Shown here one piece after another: positions 1 through 6,932 of a DNA stretch of 8,788 nt. The notes beneath the pieces are model-generated. The model ran no database searches. It had not been told where the DNA came from and saw nothing but the letters and a program-made list of their open reading frames with translations. The DNA comes from JBDKTK01 sp039680225 (GTDB lineage Bacteria; Desulfobacterota; Syntrophia; Syntrophales; UBA4778): the NCBI GenBank assembly GCA_039680225.1, contig JBDKTK010000285.1, positions 1-8,788 of the forward strand, written 5' to 3'. The stretch's first letter is position 1. The number at the start of each line of letters is the position of its first letter. The position numbers and the translations under genes are program-made.

Positions 1-60
1 TGACCGGGAATCCATTTTTTTTAATAAACTCTGGATACCCGCCTGCGCGGGTATGACCAA
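1..60. repeat. Dispersed intergenic palindromic repeat, copy A
   Basis: This intergenic stretch matches the segment around 1756-1800. Positions 2-14 (GACCGGGAATCCA) are identical to 1756-1768, then both copies have a T-run and an ACTGGAT-like block followed by a CCGCCTxCGC-like block. Copy A also holds a perfect 8-bp hairpin: ATACCCGC at 35-42, loop CTGC, GCGGGTAT at 47-54. Repeats of this general look (an ATTCCCGC-type arm, TCCAG, CTGGAT, then a GCGGGAATGAC-type arm) are common between genes in Desulfobacterota and related genomes. The left end may extend outside the window. There is no T-run next to the hairpin, so it is not called as a terminator for the minus-strand gene ending at 98. Confidence 0.6.
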
Positions 61-97
61 TCGGTTTCTTTCGAGAAGCTGCATTTAAGCCGGCCCG

Positions 98-517
98 TCA
101 CCTGCCGCAAATCTGCACCGCGACCGTCCTGCGGCGCGGGCGGTTGTCGAAATCTATGAAGACGACCTGCTGCCAGGTCCCCAGCCGTAAACGGCCCTCG
201 CCGAAAGGTATGGTCAGCGACGGCCCGATCAGGGATGCCCGCAGGTGGGAATGGCCGTTGCCGTCGCCCCAGCGCTCGTTGTGGTGATAATTGAATGCGG
301 ACGGTACCAGCTTTTCCCAGAGTTCCCGGAAGTCCCTCACCAGCCCGCCCTCATACTCGATCGTGGTAAGCCCTCCCGTTGCGCCCGGCACAAACAGCAG
401 GACATGGCCGATGTCCAGCCCGGCCTCTTTTATAATTGAATTGACCCGGTCTGTTATATCGATCAGGTCGCAGTTGCCTTTCGACTGGAATAATATCTCA
501 TGATTCGAAATGTCCAT
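98..517 (-). CDS. yjbQ: YjbQ/UPF0047 family protein (secondary thiamine-phosphate synthase-like)
   Basis: This is a small cytosolic protein of 139 aa, the normal length for the family (about 130-140 aa). Seen: the N-terminal beta region, FVPGATGGLTTIE (residues 42-54), NYHHNERWGDGNGHSHLRAS (76-95) with its cluster of His, Asn and Asp, then IGPSLTIPF (97-105) and the near-invariant LGTWQQ (112-117) followed by FIDFDNRPRRR. These are the family hallmarks, and the His/Asp cluster probably forms the metal or active site. Known: some YjbQ proteins show weak thiamine-phosphate synthase activity and can rescue thiE mutants, but the physiological role is unsettled. No thiamine genes lie nearby. The ATG at 517 is supported by a GGGGGG Shine-Dalgarno tract about 7 bases upstream, and a TATAAT lies just beyond. 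It diverges from kdsD. The family is sure; the enzymatic role is not. Confidence 0.93.
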   Translation of the reverse strand: MDISNHEILFQSKGNCDLIDITDRVNSIIKEAGLDIGHVLLFVPGATGGLTTIEYEGGLVRDFRELWEKLVPSAFNYHHNERWGDGNGHSHLRASLIGPSLTIPFGEGRLRLGTWQQVVFIDFDNRPRRRTVAVQICGR

Positions 518-542
518 TGCCGCCCCCCTTTCAAGCTGTGAA

Positions 543-576
543 CCGGATTATATACCGGCCTCGCATCGAGGCGAAG
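543..576 (-). promoter_or_regulatory. Putative yjbQ promoter with two overlapping palindromes
   Basis: Read on the minus strand, a perfect TATAAT lies at 552-547, with a weak -35 (TTCGCC at 575-570) at 17-bp spacing. This predicts a start near 540 and a leader of about 20 bases before the Shine-Dalgarno site. Two short inverted repeats overlap it: CCGG at 543-546 and 555-558 flanking the -10, and GCCTCG (558-563) / CGAGGC (567-572) with a 3-base loop filling the spacer and -35. Their placement suggests an operator, but the binding protein is unknown and short palindromes are frequent in GC-rich DNA. Confidence 0.45.
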
Positions 577-588
577 AAAAAAACCGCC

Positions 589-617
589 TTGTCATACCTC
601 CTGATATCTGATAGTCA
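589..617 (+). promoter_or_regulatory. Weak candidate promoter for kdsD
   Basis: TTGTCA at 589-594 resembles a -35 element. The possible -10 elements downstream are poor: GATAGT at 610-615 with 15-bp spacing, or TAGTCA at 612-617 with 17-bp spacing. It lies 30-55 bases upstream of the kdsD ATG, within the only intergenic DNA available to that gene. No better candidate is visible. Confidence 0.25.
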
Positions 618-645
618 CTACGGCCAGCAACAAACGAGGTTTAGC

Positions 646-1644
646 ATGAAGAAGGAAGACACTATCAATCACGCCCGGGAAGTCCTCCGGATCGAAGCCG
701 AAAGCATCCTGAATCTTATAGAAAGGCTCGGGACATCTTTCTCCGATGCGGTCGAGATGATTTTCAAATGCAAGGGACGGGTGATTGCAACCGGGATCGG
801 AAAGTCCGGCCTGATCGGGAGGAAAATTGTGGCGACCCTTACCAGCACCGGGACTCCCGCACTTTTCCTGCACCCGGTCGAGGGCCTGCACGGGGACCTC
901 GGCATTGTGACCAGGCAGGACGTCGTCCTCGCCATTTCCAACAGCGGGGAAACGAACGAATTGAACGTCATCATCTGCAATCTCAAGGAGCTGCCCGTGC
1001 CCGTAATTTCGCTGACGGGGAAAGTCAACTCCACCCTGGCCGGCCTGAGCGACCTGGTAATCGACATCGGGGTGAACCGCGAGGCCTGTCCGTTCGGGCT
1101 GACGCCGACTTCCAGCACGACTGCCACCCTTGCCATGGGGGACGCGCTCGCAATCGCCCTGATCCAGAGGAGAAAATTCAGCGAAAACGATTTCTATAAA
1201 TTCCATCCGGGCGGCACCCTCGGCCAGCGCCTCATGGCAAAGGTCAAGGACGTGATGGTGCAGGGGGAGAAGGTCCCGAAGGTCCCCAGCGGCACCGCCG
1301 CCTTCAAGGCGATCGGCCTGATGGACGAGACCAATCTCGGGTTCGTCCTCGTGACCGGCAAGGGCAACCTCCTTCTCGGCATTCTCACGGACGGCGATGT
1401 GCGGCGGTTTGTCCGCAAAGGGGTGGACTTCGGCAAGAAGTCCGTCGACGAGCTCATGACGAAATCCCCCCGGACCATAGACGAAAATGCTTCCCTGGCG
1501 CGGACCATCGAGATAATGGAGCAGAAGGAGATAACGACCCTCGTGGTCGTCAGCGGGTCAAACAAGCTGAAGGGTTATATACACCTGCACGATATCCTGG
1601 GCCGGGGCGGGACCATTCGAATGACCATGAACGGGACTGTTTGA
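646..1644 (+). CDS. kdsD: D-arabinose 5-phosphate isomerase (KDO biosynthesis)
   Basis: Interconverts D-ribulose 5-phosphate and D-arabinose 5-phosphate in the cytosol, the first step of KDO synthesis for lipopolysaccharide. The product is 332 aa, close to E. coli KdsD (328). An N-terminal SIS domain (about 30-190) contains GIGKSGLIGRK (50-60), HPVEGLHGDLG (76-86), SNSGETNEL (98-106) and PTSSTTATLAMGDALA (154-169), followed by KFHPGGTLGQ (185-194). Two CBS domains fill about 200-260 and 266-325. Residues K53, E105, E146 and H187 align with K59, E111, E152 and H193 of the E. coli enzyme at a constant offset, so the active site looks intact. The frame is open back to 517, but the ATG at 646 is chosen because GAGG lies 6-7 bases upstream and family N-termini begin there. 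It is monocistronic, with its own terminator, and is not next to kdsC or lpt genes. A GutQ-type paralogue is the main alternative. Confidence 0.95.
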   Translation: MKKEDTINHAREVLRIEAESILNLIERLGTSFSDAVEMIFKCKGRVIATGIGKSGLIGRKIVATLTSTGTPALFLHPVEGLHGDLGIVTRQDVVLAISNSGETNELNVIICNLKELPVPVISLTGKVNSTLAGLSDLVIDIGVNREACPFGLTPTSSTTATLAMGDALAIALIQRRKFSENDFYKFHPGGTLGQRLMAKVKDVMVQGEKVPKVPSGTAAFKAIGLMDETNLGFVLVTGKGNLLLGILTDGDVRRFVRKGVDFGKKSVDELMTKSPRTIDENASLARTIEIMEQKEITTLVVVSGSNKLKGYIHLHDILGRGGTIRMTMNGTV

Positions 1645-1670
1645 TTCGGGGGTACACAAAAGAATTTCAC

Positions 1671-1698
1671 GGGCAGGTTTTTGGGACCTGCCCTTTTT
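1671..1698 (+). terminator. Intrinsic terminator of kdsD
   Basis: A perfect 8-bp stem, GGGCAGGT (1671-1678) and ACCTGCCC (1686-1693), with a 7-base loop is followed at once by TTTTT (1694-1698). It begins 27 bases after the kdsD stop codon, as expected for a Rho-independent terminator on the plus strand. On the minus strand the following bases are not T-rich, so it is probably one-directional. Confidence 0.85.
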
Positions 1699-1740
1699 AG
1701 TTGAGGACAGACGGTCGCCCCTGCGAGCTCCACCCACTTG

Positions 1741-1800
1741 TCATTCCCGGCTTGGGACCGGGAATCCAGTTTTTTCGATAGACTGGATGCCGCCTTCGCA
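1741..1800. repeat. Dispersed intergenic palindromic repeat, copy B
   Basis: Second copy of the element at 1-60, in the gap between convergent kdsD and the acyltransferase gene. It shares GACCGGGAATCCA (1756-1768), then a T-run, then ACTGGAT and a CCGCCTTCGCAG block. Two inverted repeats are visible here: TTCCCGG (1744-1750) with CCGGGAA (1758-1764), and TCCAGT (1765-1770) with ACTGGA (1782-1787). The element is non-coding and could fold as RNA read from either side. Its function is unknown; a REP- or MITE-like passive repeat is the simplest reading. Confidence 0.6.
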
Positions 1801-1838
1801 GACAAACAGGGTTATAATTCAGTTTTTCTTTTTGATTT

Positions 1839-2600
1839 TCATTCTACCGGTATGCAGCTATACCCCGTGCGCGGTTTGCGCCTTTCGGCCCAGTAGCGGT
1901 CGACTTCCTCGTACACCCGGGCCACCTGCTGTTCCACCCCGATGCGGCAGTCTTCAAATTCCTGATCGTTCATTTCCGCCGGGACATGTTCGAGCGGCCC
2001 GAAACGCAGCAGCACGCCCGAAAAAGGCTTGGGGATCATGAACCTGTCCCAGCTGTTGAAAATCCAGGGGTTCTCATAAGAGACGCAGGTAGGGGTTATC
2101 GCCGCGCCCGTCTTCTGCGCCAGGGCGATGATGCCCGCCTTGACGATCCGCGGAGGGCCGGTGGGGCCGTCGACTATATGGCCGCCTATTTTTGTTTCCA
2201 GCACGCCCGCAACCATCTCCCGCAAGGCTTCCTTCCCGCCCCGGGAGCCCGACCCCCTGACAATCTCCCAGCCGATCCTCCTGACGACGTCGGCAATGAA
2301 ATCGCCGTCGCGGCTGCGGCTGATCATGATGCAGGGCCTCATGCGCAATGCCTTGGGAAGGAAAAAACCCCCGAAAAAGCGCTGGTGCCAGCTCGCCATT
2401 ATGAAGCGCCCTCCCCTTTTCACGTGGTCGAGGACCGCATCGGCATTTTCCACTTTCAACTCCAGCGTGCCCGTATAAACCTTCAGGAAAATGTAAATCA
2501 CCGGGGGGCGAAGCTTCAGGAGGAGGACATATTTTATCTCTTTTTTCAAACTCATTTTTTTATTCTGCGCCGGGAATTTATTCGGGGTCTGACTTACCAC
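1839..2600 (-). CDS. DUF374 / LPLAT-like acyltransferase
   Basis: Probable membrane-associated acyltransferase of the lysophospholipid/lipid A acyltransferase superfamily, DUF374 branch, length 253 aa. Numbering from the GTG at 2600: a hydrophobic N-terminal stretch at about 24-45; ASWHQRF (69-75) with the presumed catalytic His72; SRSRDGDFIADVVRRIGWE (94-112); the family signature RGSGSRGGKEAL (115-126); and VDGPTGPPRIVKAGII (143-158). These are the conserved DUF374 blocks. Known: the family is related to KDO/lipid A acyltransferases, with the acyl acceptor mostly undetermined, so the substrate here is unknown. The start is uncertain. GTG at 2600 has a GGAG about 11 bases upstream and a TATAAA promoter element close by. 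ATG at 2555 matches where relatives usually begin (LKKEIKYVLL) but has no ribosome site. It diverges from the NDH-2-like gene and converges on kdsD, with no terminator seen. Confidence 0.88.
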   Translation of the reverse strand: MVSQTPNKFPAQNKKMSLKKEIKYVLLLKLRPPVIYIFLKVYTGTLELKVENADAVLDHVKRGGRFIMASWHQRFFGGFFLPKALRMRPCIMISRSRDGDFIADVVRRIGWEIVRGSGSRGGKEALREMVAGVLETKIGGHIVDGPTGPPRIVKAGIIALAQKTGAAITPTCVSYENPWIFNSWDRFMIPKPFSGVLLRFGPLEHVPAEMNDQEFEDCRIGVEQQVARVYEEVDRYWAERRKPRTGYSCIPVE

Positions 2601-2623
2601 TTTGCCCGGCTCTCCGCCAGAGT

Positions 2624-2680
2624 TTTATAGCCTGCAAGCCCGGATTTGACGGGAACTTTCGGTATCTTGTGTGCTAATAT
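2624..2680. promoter_or_regulatory. Divergent promoter region, acyltransferase / NDH-2
   Basis: Two candidate promoters lie back to back in the roughly 110 bp between the divergent genes. On the plus strand an extended -10 (TGCTAATAT, 2672-2680) predicts a start near 2687, about 23 bases before the ATG at 2710. A TTGACG at 2646-2651 is too far upstream (23 bp) to pair with it. On the minus strand TATAAA (2629-2624) with a weak CCGTCA -35 at 17-bp spacing predicts a start near 2617, giving the acyltransferase gene a very short leader. Consensus matching only. Confidence 0.4.
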
Positions 2681-2709
2681 GAGGACATATCCGACACAGG
2701 CCAAACCGT

Positions 2710-3933
2710 ATGCAAGACAAGATGAGAATAGGCGTCCTCGGGGGCGGCTTTGCAGGTCTTTACTGCGCCCTGCATCTGAGCCGAAAAAACGGCCGGGCCG
2801 AGATCTGTCTTTTCGACAAAAACAACTATTTCCTGTACACGCCCTTCCTTCACGAAGTCGCCACCGGGACGGTGGACTCCCGGCATATAGCCGTCCCCAT
2901 CAGGAAAATCGCCGATCCCCGGAGGATTCAAATCCGCAGCGAGGAAGTCACGAGGATCAATCTCGCGGAAAAAGAGTTCGAAACAGGCTCGGGCAAATTC
3001 AAATTCGACCGCCTGGTGATTGCCGCGGGCAGCGAGGCCAATTTTTACGGCATCCCCGGGGCCCGGGAAAACAGCCTTACCTTCAAATCGATATACGACG
3101 CCATCCGGCTGAGGAATTCCATTATCGACTGCCTGGAACGGGCCGCCATTGAAACGAACCCGGCGGTGAAAAGGGAGATGCTGACTTTCAATGTCGCGGG
3201 AGCGGGCTGCACGGGGGTGGAGCTTGTCTCCGAGATTGCGGAGTTTCTGAGCGAAATCATCAGCCGCGAATACCCGGAGATAAAATCTGAGGAGATCAGG
3301 GTCAACCTCATCGAGGCGGCATCCAATGTCCTGTGTTCATTCCCCCCGTATCTTTCCAGGGTGGCCGCCGAACGCCTCAGGGACATGGGGGTGGAACTGA
3401 TGATCGAATCTCCCATTTCATCTGTGAATCGCGATTTCATCCGTCTTGCCAGCGGCCGCAGGATCCCCAACGGACTGCTGGTGTGGGCGGCCGGGATCAG
3501 GGCGAGGGACCTCGGTTTCGACCCGCAGCCGGAAAGGGAGCCGTCCGGCCGGATAGCCATCAACGAATTCCTGGAATTGCCCGGGTTCGCCGGCGTATCC
3601 GTCATAGGGGACGGCGCCCTGTGCATCCAGGAAGGGAAACCCCTGCCCGCAACAGCCTCCGTTGCGGTGCAGCAGGCGCGGTACGCCGCGGAGAGGACCA
3701 TGAACCCCGGACTGAAGCCCTTCGTTTTCAAAAACCGGGGCGACATGGCATCGCTGGGATTCATGTTCGGCGTATGCGACGTATACGGATGGCAGTTCCG
3801 GAAATTCATCGCCTGGATCATCTGGAAATTTTTCAAGCTCGCCATGATGCCGCGCTACAAGAACAGGTTCCAGATCCTTTCCGACTGGATCATCGCCTGG
3901 GTTTTCCGCAGGGACACGTCAAGGCTGACCTGA
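2710..3933 (+). CDS. ndh: Type II NADH:quinone oxidoreductase-like flavoprotein (NDH-2)
   Basis: Probable non-proton-pumping, membrane-bound NADH:quinone oxidoreductase, 407 aa (NDH-2 proteins are typically about 400-430). Seen: FAD-binding Rossmann GGGFAG (11-16); NYFLYTPFLHEVATGTV (39-55), matching the family TPLLPEVATG region; the ATG-like motif VIAAGSE (103-109); the NADH-binding Rossmann AGAGCTG (163-169) with E202 ending the next strand, consistent with NADH rather than NADPH; VWAAGIRA (258-265); the FAD-contacting VIGDGA (298-303); and ASVAVQQARYAA (316-327), matching the quinone-site AxxAxQQ region. The C-terminal third after 338, rich in Trp and Phe and basic residues, is the amphipathic membrane-anchoring part. 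No redox-active CxxC is seen, which argues against disulfide reductases. The ATG at 2710 has only a weak AGG upstream; an ATG at 2722 is an alternative. It stands alone. A sulfide:quinone reductase-like function is less likely because its catalytic cysteines are not evident. Confidence 0.88.
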   Translation: MQDKMRIGVLGGGFAGLYCALHLSRKNGRAEICLFDKNNYFLYTPFLHEVATGTVDSRHIAVPIRKIADPRRIQIRSEEVTRINLAEKEFETGSGKFKFDRLVIAAGSEANFYGIPGARENSLTFKSIYDAIRLRNSIIDCLERAAIETNPAVKREMLTFNVAGAGCTGVELVSEIAEFLSEIISREYPEIKSEEIRVNLIEAASNVLCSFPPYLSRVAAERLRDMGVELMIESPISSVNRDFIRLASGRRIPNGLLVWAAGIRARDLGFDPQPEREPSGRIAINEFLELPGFAGVSVIGDGALCIQEGKPLPATASVAVQQARYAAERTMNPGLKPFVFKNRGDMASLGFMFGVCDVYGWQFRKFIAWIIWKFFKLAMMPRYKNRFQILSDWIIAWVFRRDTSRLT

Positions 3934-4023
3934 GAAAAATTCCACTTACAAAAATTCAGCAGCGGGGGCGTAATGCAATACGGCCTTACGAGCATTGAAT
4001 TGAAAAAACAAACGGATCTTGTC

Positions 4024-4052
4024 TTGACTTAGTCCCCCCGTGAAGATAGTGT
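4024..4052 (+). promoter_or_regulatory. Putative promoter of the rdgC-like gene
   Basis: TTGACT at 4024-4029 (5 of 6 to the -35 consensus) is followed after 17 bp by TAGTGT (4047-4052). An overlapping GATAGT at 4045-4050 with 15-bp spacing is an alternative. The predicted start near 4059 leaves a leader of about 20 bases containing the GGAG ribosome site at 4070-4073. The remainder of the 3934-4079 gap shows no T-tailed hairpin, so no terminator for the upstream gene is called. Confidence 0.45.
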
Positions 4053-4079
4053 CCGCCCAAAACCGTTTCGGAGATTGTG

Positions 4080-5141
4080 ATGGGCATTGTCAAAGATCCT
4101 TTAAGTTTTTCCAGGTTCCACGTCCGGGGCGACATTCCCGGGGATTTCAGCAAAATATTCGATGAGATGATCAGGCGGTTCGCCTTTCAGCACAGTTTCC
4201 ATGTGGAAAAGCTCTCCGGCTGGACCAGCATCGACAACGTCCTCGACACGGAATTCCAGTTCGCCAATTATGCAGTCGGGGAATATCTTGTGTTTTCGAT
4301 GCGCATCGATAAAAAAACGATCCCCCCCTCCCTGCTGAAAGTCCGCGTCCTCGAGGAGGAGAAAAAGGCCCTGGGTGAATCAGGGAAAAAATTCCTGGGA
4401 AGGCAGAGAAAGGAAGACATCAGGGAAAAGGTGAAACTCGAGCTCGCCGGCCTCATCCCGCCGGTGCCCTCGTTTTTTGAGGCATGCTGGTCGCCGCGCG
4501 GGAAGATGGTTTATTTCTGCTCGCTGGCGGCGCCCGCCGTTGAGGAATTCAAGGACCTGTTCAAAAGGTCCTTCAAAATGGAATTGAGCCCGTTCACCCC
4601 GTGGGACGCGGTCCAGACGGGGCCTGAAGCGGCGGCCGTTGACGGCGATTCAAAACCGGTGCCGCCCGGCAGGGATTTCCTTGTCTGGCTGTGGTTCAAG
4701 GCGGAGGAGCGCAACGGGAAAATCTCCCTGGGCGGCAGGGACATCGAGGTGATCTTTTTGAAGCGCATGGTCCTGGAATCGGGCGAAGGAGAATACTCTG
4801 AATGCGTCGTCTGCCAGGGCCTCAACGCCGCGCTCGAAGAGGGGAAGGAGGCCCTCCGGAAAGGCAAGAAGATCAGGGAGGCCCGGATCAGGCTGGGGGC
4901 GGACGACTGTTCGTGGGAATTCACGATCAAGGCCGACCAGTTTCTCTTCCAGTCAATGAGGACGCCCCAGGTCATGGAAATGGAGGATGAAAGCGAGCGC
5001 GACGGGAGGCTGCTCGAGCGGATCGGGCTCATTGAAAAAGCTGCGGGCATCATGGATGAGCTCTTCGCGGAATTCCTGAAGGAAAAGTCGGAATGGGCAA
5101 AGAGCTCGGCCCGCTATGAGAAATGGCTTTCCCGTAAATAA
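4080..5141 (+). CDS. rdgC: RdgC-like recombination-associated protein
   Basis: 353 aa, somewhat longer than E. coli RdgC (303). I place it in the RdgC family from the overall pattern: a core at about 70-125 (FSMRIDKKTIPPSLLK, then a highly charged helix with RKEDIREKVKLEL), a strand-rich part (EACWSPRGKMVYF, about 134-146, and FKDLFKRSFKMELSPFTPWD, 157-176), and a second half with FLVWLWFKAEERNG (200-213), VLESGEGEY (231-239), VCQGL (244-248) and WEFTIKADQF (279-288). The C-terminus (about 308-345) is a charged helix, probably coiled coil. Known: E. coli RdgC is a ring-shaped dimer that binds double-stranded DNA and restrains RecA; the function of this longer form is inferred only. ATG 4080 has GGAG six bases upstream; the overlapping GTG at 4077 is worse spaced. 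It has its own promoter. Its stop codon touches that of the opposing kinase gene. Confidence 0.8.
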   Translation: MGIVKDPLSFSRFHVRGDIPGDFSKIFDEMIRRFAFQHSFHVEKLSGWTSIDNVLDTEFQFANYAVGEYLVFSMRIDKKTIPPSLLKVRVLEEEKKALGESGKKFLGRQRKEDIREKVKLELAGLIPPVPSFFEACWSPRGKMVYFCSLAAPAVEEFKDLFKRSFKMELSPFTPWDAVQTGPEAAAVDGDSKPVPPGRDFLVWLWFKAEERNGKISLGGRDIEVIFLKRMVLESGEGEYSECVVCQGLNAALEEGKEALRKGKKIREARIRLGADDCSWEFTIKADQFLFQSMRTPQVMEMEDESERDGRLLERIGLIEKAAGIMDELFAEFLKEKSEWAKSSARYEKWLSRK

Positions 5142-6932
5142 TCAATGCAGGGGTATATTGAAATCGACCAGGGTCCCTTTTTGCGGCGAGGAATCAAGCC
5201 GGAAACTCCCCCCCAGCGCATCAAGCCGCTCGCGAATGCTGAACAGGCCGAAACCTTTGGATGTGGATAACACGCCTGAATCGAAGCCCTTTCCGTAATC
5301 CTTGACCCTGACGCTGACGGATGCCGGTTTTCTCAGTATCCTCACATCGACTTCTTTTGCGCCGGAGTGCTTGACGGAGTTGATAAGCAGTTCCCTTATG
5401 GCCCTGAACAGAAAGGACTGGATTTCGTCGGGGATTTTTAAATTTTTTGGCCCCTTGAATTTGATATTGATCGCGTATTTTTCCCGCATCTGCTCGTATA
5501 AGGCCTCGACGGCCGGGATAAAGCCCAATTCAAAGAGCTGGGGGCTCAGCTCCTTGACCAGGAACCTCGTGTCCTTGATTGACTCCTTCAGCAGGTCAAT
5601 GGCATTGTCCAGCTGCTTTTTGTGACTTTTTGATTCAATATCCGCTCCTATTGTCTCCAGGGTCAGCTTGGCAATGGCCAGGTTCTGTCCCAGCCTGTCG
5701 TGAAGATCGGCGGCAATGCGTTTGCGTTCATTTTCCTCGACCCGGGCCAACTCCGAGGTCAGTGATTTCAGCTTGTCATACGAGACGCGGAGGTTCTGCT
5801 CGATCTGCCTGCGCTCGGACACCTCCTTCTCGAGGACTTCATTGGCCAGGGAAAGCTCCCTGGTGCGCTCCTGCACCCTGGATTCGAGCTCTTCCTTTGT
5901 TTTCCGCAACTCAAGTTCGGCTGCCTCCCTCTGCTTCCGGGCCCGCAGCCCCGTGATCCCGTGTACAAGGTCGGCCGCCAGTTCCTTTAGCAGCGCAACC
6001 TCGCCTTCATCAAAGGCATCCCCCTCGGCTGCATATATTGTGATGACACCGAATTTCTCCTCTCCATCTGCAAGGGGGATCCCGATCACCGAGGAATAGC
6101 CCCGCTTTGTCGCCTCTTCGCGCCACGGCACAAACCTGGGGTCGGTCGCAACATATCTGATGATAACGCTCGACCCGGTCCTGAATGCAGTGCCGGTCGG
6201 CCCCCTGCCCCGTTCGGAATCCTCCCTCCACGTGACATTTACTTTTTCCAGGTAGCCCCTCTCGTACCCCCATTGCCCAACCGGCCGTATTCTCTTGTTT
6301 TCATCAAATTCGGCATATCCGACCCAGGCCAGGCGGTAACCCCCTTTTTCCACAATTACCCGGCAGACGTTTTTCAGGAGCTCGTCCTCACTCCGGGCAT
6401 GGGTTATGGCCCGCCCGCACGAACTCAGGGTGACAAGGGCCCTGTGGACCCTCCGCAGCTTCTCTTCCCCTTTTTTGAAGTCGGTAATTTCTCTTGAGAT
6501 GGACAATATCGATACGACCGAGCCGTCTTCCGACACTTCAGGTATCGTGCGGACGTGGTAATGCCTGGTCTTTTTTCCGGACCCGAATTTATACTCGGAG
6601 ATGTTCTCCCGCCCCGTTCCAATGACTTCTTCGTATACGCTCATGCGGCTCTTAATGAGCTCGGGGGGAAGCGGGATATCGGTGAGCCTTTTTCCTATCC
6701 AATCCTGCCCGGAAATTCCCGATTCCCGGACCAGGGACGGGTTTACATAAGTATAAATGAGATTCCGGTCCAGCCGGGCAATCAGGTCGGGGGAATTCTC
6801 GGCAAGGGCCCTGAATTCCTTTTCCTTCCTTTTCAGTTCTTCTTTTTCCAGCAGCATGCATTCCGATTTTTTCAGGATCGAGAAATGCGATCTCAAGTAA
6901 GAGAGGCTGCCTTCATTTTTTATTTGTCCCAT
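5142..6932 (-). CDS. PAS-GAF sensor histidine kinase, HisKA_3 (NarX/DegS-like) type
   Basis: 596 aa from the ATG at 6932. Domains: a charged helical linker (about 15-40), PAS (about 40-155, FRALAENSPDLIARLD to SISREITD), GAF (about 165-330, with GPTGTAFRTG, SSVIGIPL and FGVITIYAAE), a long coiled coil (about 330-400), the HisKA_3 dimerization helix with phospho-acceptor His411 in DLHDRLGQ (the HDxxxQ type), and a HATPase_c domain with N-box ELLINSVKHSG (514-524), DYGKGFD (545-551) and GFGLFSIRERL (560-570). All key kinase residues are present. Known: this class usually signals to LuxR/NarL-type response regulators; none is in the window, so the kinase is an orphan here. The ligand is unknown. 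Start uncertain: neither ATG 6932, nor an in-frame TTG at 6974, nor ATG 6857 has a good ribosome site, and the frame stays open upstream with a hydrophobic segment, so a membrane-anchored longer form is possible. It diverges from the sigma-54 regulator gene. Confidence 0.9.
   Translation of the reverse strand: MGQIKNEGSLSYLRSHFSILKKSECMLLEKEELKRKEKEFRALAENSPDLIARLDRNLIYTYVNPSLVRESGISGQDWIGKRLTDIPLPPELIKSRMSVYEEVIGTGRENISEYKFGSGKKTRHYHVRTIPEVSEDGSVVSILSISREITDFKKGEEKLRRVHRALVTLSSCGRAITHARSEDELLKNVCRVIVEKGGYRLAWVGYAEFDENKRIRPVGQWGYERGYLEKVNVTWREDSERGRGPTGTAFRTGSSVIIRYVATDPRFVPWREEATKRGYSSVIGIPLADGEEKFGVITIYAAEGDAFDEGEVALLKELAADLVHGITGLRARKQREAAELELRKTKEELESRVQERTRELSLANEVLEKEVSERRQIEQNLRVSYDKLKSLTSELARVEENERKRIAADLHDRLGQNLAIAKLTLETIGADIESKSHKKQLDNAIDLLKESIKDTRFLVKELSPQLFELGFIPAVEALYEQMREKYAINIKFKGPKNLKIPDEIQSFLFRAIRELLINSVKHSGAKEVDVRILRKPASVSVRVKDYGKGFDSGVLSTSKGFGLFSIRERLDALGGSFRLDSSPQKGTLVDFNIPLH

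Noticed and set aside
1..60. CRISPR array or insertion sequence end at the left edge.
   Set aside because: There is one hairpin and no regularly spaced direct repeats, no transposase frame and no clear terminal inverted repeat; the match to 1741-1800 fits a dispersed palindromic repeat instead.
517..645. Upstream extension of kdsD to an ATG at 517.
   Set aside because: It would overlap the yjbQ start and run through its promoter, has no family similarity, and ATG 646 has a good ribosome site and matches known KdsD N-termini.
3045..3845. 266-codon minus-strand open frame inside the NDH-2-like gene.
   Set aside because: It overlaps a complete, motif-rich plus-strand gene and shows no family features; antisense shadow.
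3969..4000. Short inverted repeats (CGTAA/TTACG and AATGC/GCATT) after the NDH-2-like gene as a terminator.
   Set aside because: The arms are only 5 bp and overlap in incompatible pairings, and no T-run follows.
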